Shown here piece after piece: positions 60,301 to 64,000 of a stretch of 64,000 nucleotides of DNA. Each line of letters starts with the position of its first letter. Positions within the stretch are counted from its first letter, which is position 1. The DNA is taken from NCBI RefSeq assembly GCF_902686445.1, contig NC_062221.1, positions 38,828,575 to 38,892,574 on the forward strand, given 5' to 3'. Origin of the DNA: Sciurus carolinensis (taxonomy: Eukaryota; Chordata; Mammalia; Rodentia; Sciuridae). Below the pieces are notes generated by a model that worked only from the letters and a program-made list of their open reading frames with translations, ran no database searches and was not told where the DNA came from. The translations under genes were made by a program, and so were the position numbers.

Positions 60301-61936
60301 ATGAAAAATTGTCAAATTAAAAATTCTAATCTCTGTTGCTACTACATAAATCTCATTACAGCAGTTGTCTCCCTTATGACTGTAGTCTGAAAGCAAAATT
60401 TCGGGTCTGTGATCATAAATTCTCAAATTGTTTTTACATAACACTGAAAACTGGCAGCACAGTTGCTTTAATATTGAACTAATATTTAACCACAATAATG
60501 TTTTGAAGTTTAAAATTATATTTCCTGCAGTCAGAGGAGGTTTAGCAGGACATGTCAACATCACTCATAAGAAAGCACATTCTTAGTCATAAGAATAATT
60601 TAAGAGTATTGTATTTCAGTTTTGTTAATTTATATGTGGGATTTTACAAAGCATTCTGGTCCCAACTCGGTCACTTGCCTCCCTTCAAAGAATGCCTTAC
60701 AGTAATAGTGTTAAGATTGTCTGAAATCTGATATGCCCCGTGGTCTCACTGTAATTCTGTCTTCAGAATTCATGATGTGGTAAAATGGTATAGGTGAAGG
60801 AGGAATAAAATGAGATCTTCCTATTTTCCCAGTATTAACTCCATTGGATTGAGTCCAACATGGATTCATACTGACTTTGAGACTGTGAAAAGGCAGGTTC
60901 TGTTGACTCAGGTAGGGCTGCTTTGAACAGAAAAATGTGGTCATTTTAAAGTCTGAGGCAAGAACTTGAGCATCCACTCATGCTGAGAAGCTACACTGGA
61001 GTTTGAAGTTCATTTCAATTGAGCTCAGCTACCAAGCCAATTGTCCATATTAGAAGATCATGACAGGATCCATTCTGTCCCTGGCTGTCAGTGCTGAGGA
61101 TCTGGGCCAGCGATCCATCCTTTCACACCACGCTCAGGATCATTTTAAATATAACTTTTCTTGATTGTTGTCTCCTAGAATTGTGAATGTCTTCATCTTC
61201 CTCCTTCTTTTCAGATCCTCCAGTAAGAAAACAGCACATCTCAAAAGTGAAAGGACTTAATGTAGAGTTTACAGATAGTCTCAGTAGGTAAAGGCTAGCC
61301 CCACTGCCTGGAACATCTGGAAGTCAATGTGATATTATTTCATCAGAGCGTGATGTTTTCCAAATAAGAGTCATTAGGAGTTCCTGTCAGTGAGTCTGAA
61401 CACTGAAACCTGTGGACATAGACTTAAAGTTTGCTGTGTCACCATTAGGTTTCACGATCTTACATAAGGTTACTTCAAATGGAGAATAAAAATCAACCTG
61501 GTAGGATTGCCATGAGGATTAACTGAGATAAACTGTAGAAAGCAGTTAGCTCTAAGAAAACCAGGCAGACAATGGGGGTTTTTAAGAAGATCAGCACCAT
61601 CATTGGCCAGGATTCCTGATGAAAGTTTTCAGTATTTTCAGTCCAGCATACTAAATGCCATAGAGTCCTCTGGCCTGAGCCCTCAGAAATCCCGGCTCTA
61701 GGAAAACTGTCCACCTGAAAGAAAATGCTGCTTAATAACATGCTATGTATGTGACCACAGTTTCAGTGAGTTGACCCAAAGAATCTCTTCCTCAATTTGG
61801 ATGTGACTCTCTAAATTTGAAATATGAGCTTCAAAAGTGCTCTCCACCAAGAGAAAATAACTCAATAACAAAATAACAAAATGAGTACTGACCCCACTTT
61901 TATACTTCTCAGCCATCACTAAACAACATGGGCTTG

Positions 61937-61987
<51 letters not shown>

Positions 61988-62529
61988 GTCTCTCTCTCTC
62001 TCTCAACTTTAACTCTATAATGGGAACATTTATCATGATTTCATTTTTCTTTTATGGTTAGTTGACTAAATCCACTCATTGATTTTTTTTCTTTATAGGA
62101 CTTTGTAAAAACTGGAATGACATTCTCTTATAAAAACAGATTGTATGCAGTCCCACTCTCTGATCAATACTTACCAACTGCTGAAAGATCTATTAGATCC
62201 AGGAGAGAGCAAACTATGGCAGGCTCATCAGCTCAATGAACATGAATAATGCTTTCTTTCAAACCCATTGCAAAGATAAGGAAAACAGAACAAAATGATA
62301 GCCACTCACCTTTCTTGTAACTACAGGCAGAGTCCATTCATTTATAAAGAGTAAGTGAAATAGAATGCTTTTGTTCAATATAGTTACTTTTTTTTTTTTT
62401 TTTTACTTTTACTTTAGAGTATTCTCCTGCTTGCCAAACTTAAAAATGCTGGATGGGATCTCAAAGCTACCAGAAGATTGTTCACCACCAGAACCCAATA
62501 TATTTTCAAAACTATGTATTGTATCCTAA
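39383..62529 (+). CDS. seven-exon LRR protein gene, 323 codons, CaaX end
   Basis: Predicted from splice sites and phase. Exons: 39383-39524, 45631-45767, 48077-48160, 53815-53970, 56115-56257, 59196-59393, 62418-62529 (142, 137, 84, 156, 143, 198 and 112 nt; total 972 including TAA). All junctions are GT-AG and phases agree (1, 0, 0, 0, 2, 2). The protein has no signal peptide or membrane segment. Residues 1-93 are Ser/Cys-rich; 122-173 are charged ([20 protein letters not shown]). LRRs start near 201 ([11 protein letters not shown]), 223 ([10 protein letters not shown]), 244 ([11 protein letters not shown]) and 268 ([11 protein letters not shown]); the last leads into [17 protein letters not shown], an LRR-cap-like end. 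It finishes in CIVS, a CaaX-type box. The architecture resembles small cytosolic LRR proteins (LRMDA and other LRR-cap proteins), but I cannot name the gene. The function is unknown; the X-box suggests cilia or testis. Confidence 0.82.
39525..41899. other. intron 1, first part: no named repeat
   Basis: Unique-looking AT-rich intronic DNA. A short stretch near 39965-40010 (TTTCTCAAAGTGTGCTCAGA) hints at a MER5-type fossil, but too little remains to call. Confidence 0.35.
41900..42440. promoter_or_regulatory. candidate conserved non-coding element in intron 1
   Basis: A repeat-free block with more CpGs and more balanced composition than its surroundings. It includes the homeodomain-type ATTTTAATTAAACA (42180-42193) and a run of CpG-containing text (CCGTTGCTGCCGACAATTTA, ATCCGCAATTGTAAAGGACG). 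Open frames on both strands are short and unspliceable. Regulatory status is an inference from appearance only. Confidence 0.3.
42895..43110 (+). repeat. MIR SINE
   Basis: A well-preserved forward MIR: TGTGTGACTTGGGCTAGATA, CTCTATGCCTGTTTCCTTGT, AGTGAAAATAATAATGCTGC, then ACAGTGCCCAGCATATGGCA. The complete core and 3' segment are readable. Confidence 0.75.
43111..43812. other. intron 1: no feature recognised
   Basis: No exon or named repeat. The plus-strand frame at 43572-43796 is unsupported. Confidence 0.35.
43813..43903 (+). repeat. ID-type SINE
   Basis: Forward tRNA-like ID unit: GACTGGGGATGTGGCTCAGT, GGTAAAGCAAGGGCAAGGCC, CTGGGTTTGACCCCCAACAC, then an (AAAT)n-type tail. No B1 part. An A-run precedes it at 43806-43818. 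Confidence 0.88.
43904..45289. other. intron 1: AT-rich, no feature recognised
   Basis: AT-rich intronic DNA. No repeat landmark or exon is visible. Confidence 0.35.
45290..45342. repeat. (GT)n microsatellite
   Basis: About 25 GT units with two GTGAGT interruptions, about 290 bp upstream of exon 2. It yields a spurious Cys/Val-rich frame. Confidence 0.95.
45631..45767 (+). CDS. LRR gene exon 2 (residues 48-93)
   Basis: The acceptor is CTCCTCAG|GGCAAAAC and the donor is CCTTG|GTAAAT. It begins in phase 1, completing the Gly codon left by exon 1, and ends in phase 0. It encodes a Ser/Cys/Tyr-rich segment ([20 protein letters not shown]). An upstream alternative acceptor (ACTCAG at 45617-45622, 8 bp earlier) would shift the frame and is rejected for phase. 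No domain is recognised. Confidence 0.72.
45768..46839. other. intron 2, first part: no feature recognised
   Basis: AT-rich, with no named repeat and no exon-like segment. Confidence 0.35.
46840..47330. promoter_or_regulatory. candidate regulatory element in intron 2
   Basis: A repeat-free block with the octamer ATGCAAAT (47129-47136, POU-factor type) embedded in GGTTATGCAAATTTGCAG. The low decay compared with neighbours is only my impression. It may be a conserved enhancer. No direct evidence. Confidence 0.25.
47331..48076. other. intron 2, last part: no feature recognised
   Basis: AT-rich intronic DNA up to the polypyrimidine tract (TTTTTCTTCTCTTTTATTTT) that precedes exon 3. Confidence 0.4.
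48077..48160 (+). CDS. LRR gene exon 3 (residues 94-121)
   Basis: Acceptor after a pyrimidine-rich tract, TTTTAAAG|CTTCC; donor CCAAGA|GTAAGA. It is 84 nt, phase 0 to 0, so it can be skipped without changing the frame. It encodes [20 protein letters not shown] and a further eight residues. A perfect-looking internal donor (TTGTAAGT at 48090-48097) could compete. Small and without a domain, so its inclusion rests on frame and splice sites. Confidence 0.68.
48161..48737. other. intron 3, first part: no feature recognised
   Basis: AT-rich DNA with a short minus-strand frame (48400-48681) that has no support. Confidence 0.35.
48738..49206 (-). mobile_element. ERVL-like LTR
   Basis: Plus-strand landmarks: TGTATTAGTCAAGATTCTTC, AGAGAGACAGAACAAATAAA, CTACAAAGTCCCACAATATG, CTACAAGCTGAAGGACCTGG and a GACTCAGTTTGAGTCCAGAG segment. 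The opening is a common end of mammalian ERVL/MaLR LTRs in antisense. There is no internal region. Confidence 0.6.
49220..49510 (+). mobile_element. ERVL-type LTR (MLT2-like)
   Basis: TGATGGTTAATTTAAAATGT, CACCTTGACTTAGATAGGTG, AGGGTCTTTCTGGAAGCAAA, CAACGTGGTTGGGCACCATT and GACCAGATAGAACAAAAACT follow the order of MLT2-like LTRs of the ERVL class. The right end is truncated or diverged near 49510. Confidence 0.65.
49511..50119. other. intron 3: no feature recognised
   Basis: AT-rich DNA between the ERVL-type LTR and a MER5-type fossil. No exon is supported. Confidence 0.35.
50120..50275 (+). repeat. MER5-type hAT fossil
   Basis: Blocks ATTCAGATTCCCTTTTCCTG, AGAATCTGAGGTACTTAGTG and TCTGAGGACCATACTTATGA, then GAAACACTAATGTAA, fit the end of a MER5-type element. 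Decayed. Confidence 0.45.
50330..50700. promoter_or_regulatory. CpG-richer repeat-free block with palindrome
   Basis: Composition is less AT-rich than its surroundings and CpGs are several (GCATGCGCACGAAGGGTCAA). It carries two nuclear-receptor-like half-sites (AGGTCACGGGCTGGGGTCAT), a CRE-like GGACGTCACT, and the perfect 19-bp palindrome at 50571-50589. It may be a regulatory element; no direct evidence. Confidence 0.3.
50571..50589. repeat. perfect 19-bp palindrome
   Basis: AATGGCCACAGTGGCCATT is self-complementary around the central A (9-bp arms). Flanked by CpG-containing text. It could be a dimeric protein-binding site. Confidence 0.9.
50701..53019. other. intron 3: no gene or clear repeat
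   Basis: Mostly unique-looking. A stretch near 52220-52290 (GATGTGGGAAAAATGAAGCT) resembles a MIR in antisense but is too decayed to call. Several short open frames have no splice context. Confidence 0.35.
53020..53083 (-). repeat. decayed ID-type SINE
   Basis: Plus-strand TTGGAATCCAGGTCCTTGCA, CATGTTAGACAAGTGCTCTA and ACACTGGGCTACTTCCTGAG match the antisense of the tRNA-like ID unit with many changes. It is older than the other ID copies here. Confidence 0.6.
53815..53970 (+). CDS. LRR gene exon 4 (residues 122-173), easily missed
   Basis: It has no ATG in the used frame, and a longer overlapping frame (53780-53974) distracts from it. Evidence: a branch-point-like ACTGAC at 53771-53776; a pyrimidine-rich CCTGTCCCCCTAAG| acceptor; donor GCACG|GTAAGA; 52 open codons that join phase 0 on both sides. 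The product is [20 protein letters not shown] and 32 more residues, then [13 protein letters not shown], an acid/base-rich, partly helical-looking segment. An in-frame upstream acceptor at 53800 (GCCAG|TCCTG) would add five residues. Confidence 0.7.
53971..55789. other. intron 4: no feature recognised apart from a MIR hint
   Basis: A stretch at about 54815-54890 (AGAAATGATTTGCCTTGGTG) looks like antisense MIR. The rest is AT-rich with no exon or named repeat. Confidence 0.35.
55790..55920. repeat. MER5-like hAT fossil
   Basis: CCAGTAGTTCTCAAACAGAA at the left and GGAACCTAAGTGACTCTGAT at the right fit the ends of a MER5-type element. The middle is not recognisable. Confidence 0.35.
55985..56056. 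repeat. GA-rich simple repeat
   Basis: (GAGACA)n and (GA)n purine run on the plus strand, about 60 bp upstream of exon 5. Confidence 0.9.
56115..56257 (+). CDS. LRR gene exon 5 (residues 174-220 plus split codon)
   Basis: Acceptor TTTTTCCTTCAG|ATTTTG (strong tract), donor CCAAG|GTACCA. Phase 0 in, phase 2 out. It holds a predicted helix ([18 protein letters not shown]) and the first LRR ([19 protein letters not shown]). The LxxLxLxxNxL pattern is clear although the fourth Leu-type position is variant. A second in-frame acceptor (TTTCAG at 56130-56135) would remove seven residues. Confidence 0.82.
56743..57167 (-). mobile_element. solo ERV LTR with 6-bp target duplication
   Basis: A 425-bp solo LTR in antisense to the LRR gene. 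It is bounded by TG...CA ends (on plus TGTCGGGGTC at the left and CTCAACA at the right) and flanked by CTTATT on both sides (56737-56742 and 57168-57173). On the minus strand it has a TATA-like ACATAAAAGC and AATAAA polyadenylation signal in the right order. The 6-bp duplication is typical of class II (betaretrovirus-like) elements; class is inferred from this alone. No internal genes. The clean ends suggest a fairly recent insertion. Confidence 0.85.
57174..57952. other. intron 5: no feature recognised
   Basis: AT-rich intronic sequence. No repeat or exon that I can support. Confidence 0.4.
57953..58170 (+). repeat. composite B1-ID SINE (MEN-like)
   Basis: The B1-like part (CCAGGTATGGGTGACCCAAG, CCTGTAATCCCAGAAAATC) and an A-rich linker (CTCAAAATAAAAAATAAAAT) are followed by the ID part (AACTGGGGATGTGGCTTAGT, CCCTGGGTTCAATCACTGGT) and an A-tail. 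Same order as at 19453. Confidence 0.9.
58171..59195. other. intron 5, last part: no gene; possible old LINE text
   Basis: Around 58870-58985 (TTCATTCATTCAGGATAAAT, GGGCCAAATACTGTGCTAAC) resembles an old LINE-type fossil. The remainder is unassigned. Confidence 0.35.
59196..59393 (+). CDS. LRR gene exon 6 (residues 221-286 plus split codon)
   Basis: Acceptor TTGTAACCAG|CTGCAG, donor AAACG|GTAAGG (strong). The first base completes a Ser codon begun in exon 5. It holds two central LRRs and the start of the last: [36 protein letters not shown] and [19 protein letters not shown]. The Asn-ladder position is filled in each. This is the most convincing coding exon in the window. Confidence 0.88.
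59394..61480. other. intron 6, first part: no feature recognised
   Basis: No exon or named repeat. Short frames on both strands (59651-59890, 59961-60272, 60187-60564, 60711-60977) have no support. Confidence 0.35.
61481..61560 (+). repeat. possible MIR fragment
   Basis: AAATCAACCTGGTAGGATTG, CCATGAGGATTAACTGAGAT and AAAGCAGTTAGCTC are in the order of a forward MIR 3' portion. Short and diverged. Confidence 0.4.
61939..62004. repeat. (CT)n microsatellite
   Basis: About 32 CT units with a TTTCTCTCTG interruption, in intron 6 about 410 bp before exon 7. A homopurine-homopyrimidine mirror sequence able to adopt triplex structure. It yields a spurious Arg-Glu repeat frame on the minus strand. 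Confidence 0.95.
62418..62529 (+). CDS. LRR gene exon 7 (residues 287-323, stop, CaaX)
   Basis: The acceptor follows a long T-rich tract (T runs 62389-62404, then TTTTACTTTAG|AGTATT). The first base completes the Arg codon. The exon gives [20 protein letters not shown] and ends KLCIVS before TAA (62527-62529). The [17 protein letters not shown] segment across the exon 6-7 junction is typical of the LRR-cap after the last repeat. CIVS fits the farnesylation-type CaaX rule (Ser at X). Confidence 0.83.
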
Positions 62530-62586
62530 TGCAATGCCTACACAAGAAAGCAATCACCATTTTAGCAACCATTGTTGCTAAAAGCT

Positions 62587-62592
62587 AATAAA
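62587..62592 (+). terminator. polyadenylation signal of the LRR gene
   Basis: AATAAA, 58 bp after the stop codon. It is the first canonical hexamer after the stop. The short 3'UTR is plausible for a testis-type transcript. A (CA)n run starts at about 62625. Confidence 0.65.
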
Positions 62593-62623
62593 CATGGGAC
62601 ATGCATGATTAACTATTGAAGAT

Positions 62624-62646
62624 ACACACACACACACACATATATA
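62624..62646. repeat. short (CA)n/(TA)n microsatellite
   Basis: About nine CA units and a TATATA end, just downstream of the putative poly(A) site. Confidence 0.9.
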
Positions 62647-62682
62647 ACCTCTCAAAATTGTGGTAGGAAAATATTTTCTGTG

Positions 62683-62875
62683 AAGGACTTGATAGTAAAT
62701 GTTTTAGGCTTTGTTGGCTATGTGGCCTCTGTCACAACTATTCACCTCCATATCTGCAGTGCAAAAGCAGTCATAGACAATATGCAAATGTATAGGTGTG
62801 GATTGTCCCAATAAAACTTTATTTACAAAAAAGTGGAAGGGTGTAGTTTACTGATCTCTGCTCTAAATTTTAAGG
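62683..62875 (+). repeat. old hAT-like DNA transposon fossil
   Basis: Blocks TGATAGTAAATGTTTTAGGC, TTTGTTGGCTATGTGGCCTC, AGCAGTCATAGACAATATGC and CCCAATAAAACTTTATTTAC belong to a familiar mammalian fossil. A shorter relative is at 16242-16335. The family name was not determined. Confidence 0.5.
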
Positions 62876-62899
62876 TCATGTACTTGGTTGCTTGACTCC

Positions 62900-63275
62900 T
62901 TACCAATATCCACTTGCCTTCCCTGGAAGAGGTGTATATTTCTCCTGTTCCTTGAAGTTTGAGATGTCAATCAACTTGTTTTGATCAGTGAAAAATACGT
63001 GGGTATGATATACTTGCAAGCAGAAACTCTGAGAATCAGTTTGTCCTCTATCACACTTTCCTTCCTTGTGTCACACTAGTGGGCAAATTACCAGGTAAAG
63101 TCTACTCCATCTCTATGGGACTTGCAACAGATATGATAAGGAGCAGAGTCACAGTCATCCTATGGAAGAAGTATAGCGAGAGAGATGGGATCTGGGCTAT
63201 CCCCCTCTGGGATTTTGTGATTTTGCAACACAGGCACTTCTCTCCTAACTAATACAGTTCCGTAAATTTAGGGTG
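62900..63275. mobile_element. possible old LTR-like element
   Basis: CATTCCTTGAAG-like text followed by a GAGAATCAGTTTGTCCTCTA segment, CAACAGATATGATAAGGAGC and a closing CTCCTAACTAATACAGTTC resembles an old LTR of the MLT1 kind. Decayed; the assignment is weak. Confidence 0.3.
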
Positions 63276-64000
63276 CATCGAAGTTGTTCCATGATGCACC
63301 TGCCTCCTCAACAGCATAATAAGCACTCGAAATGTTGAAAGAATGGGTAAATAGCTACCATAGGACACCATGAATAGTGGACAGAATTACCAGATAGGAC
63401 ACAACTCTAAGAGTTTAAGTGAGATGCATTTAAAACCTTAATGAAATCAACAGTATTGAAAATAAAAATTATGAGGGCATGAAAAATTGGGAAATGGTGA
63501 CAGCCAACAATTTTCTGTTCAAGCTAGTTAGAATTGGGTTTTCTGTTATTTGCAAGTAAAAACATTCTGACAAGGTAAACCATGGGTTTCATACATGGAA
63601 GGTAAGAGGTGCTGGGTGGCTGCACTTAGCTCTGAGGAAGAAGAGCTGGGCTAAGTGATATGTATCTCACATCTAATGAGATACATCTCATGGTCTAATC
63701 TTCAGAGATACGGGTTCTGTGGGCAGTGTGGCCAGAGGGGTTGAATTGCTATGCCAGAGGGGAGTGGGTAGAGAAAGGCCTATGAATTTAGTAACATCAG
63801 ACCTAAAATTTATTCTGTCTGCTCACTATGGTTATGGCAGTTCTAGCAGTCACCAATGGTGAAATGTCCAATAATGACATTGTTATCATTTCAAATATAT
63901 TTGCTTATTTGACCTTTTTTGCATCATCTGTGCATTTTAGCCCAGAGATCTGAGCTACTCTTTACTATGGCTTTAGCAGACCTGTAGTCATGCTGTGTGG
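63276..64000. other. no feature recognised
   Basis: Unique-looking sequence to the end of the window. I see no exon or repeat I can support. Confidence 0.4.

Noticed and set aside
61743..62036. Arg-Glu repeat frame
   Set aside because: Translation of a (CT)n microsatellite on the minus strand.

Overview
The window is mammalian nuclear DNA, most likely from a squirrel (Sciuridae). It is AT-rich and has no operons, CRISPR arrays or bacterial-type genes. Recognisable interspersed repeats make up a large share of it. The best taxonomic clue is the SINE content: tRNA-like ID elements, alone or fused to a 7SL-derived B1-like unit (the composite known from squirrels as MEN). A rodent-type L1 lineage, MaLR LTRs and old mammalian repeats (MIR, L2, MER5-type, Tigger/MER2-type) agree. 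The species cannot be told from sequence alone.

Layout. From 1 to about 39.3 kb I see no host exon. The blocks are: L1 pieces with nested LTRs (2.2-9.4 kb), including a 5'-inverted (twin-primed) L1 at 3.96-5.53 kb and a 3' L1 copy at 7.5-9.06 kb inserted in an older L1; a quiet stretch with a good CTCF-type motif at 11.44 kb; L2-like, SINE and locally duplicated sequence (11.8-14.9 kb); an LTR cluster with a head-to-head MaLR pair inside an older LTR (16.6-19.1 kb); a near-full-length L1 on the minus strand (22.43-28.51 kb) with an intact ORF1 and a broken ORF2; and a second LTR/L1 cluster (30.2-35.6 kb).

From 39.38 to 62.53 kb the plus strand carries a seven-exon protein-coding gene that I rebuilt from splice sites and reading-frame phase. 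It encodes a predicted 323-residue leucine-rich-repeat (LRR) protein with a Ser/Cys-rich N-terminal half, a basic/acidic middle segment, about four LRRs with an LRR-cap-like end, and a C-terminal Cys-Ile-Val-Ser that fits a CaaX prenylation box. All exon phases agree (972 nt including the stop). A match to the RFX X-box lies 28 bp upstream of the start codon, and an AATAAA lies 58 bp after the stop. X-boxes mark ciliary and ciliated-cell genes, so a ciliary or testis role is a reasonable inference, not a demonstration. I could not assign a gene symbol.

The introns hold squirrel SINEs, MIR and MER5-type fossils, two ERVL-like LTRs, a solo LTR with a 6-bp target duplication, and two or three repeat-free stretches that look like candidate regulatory elements. 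Repeat family names come from recognition of consensus features, not a database search, and most repeat boundaries are approximate to tens of bases.
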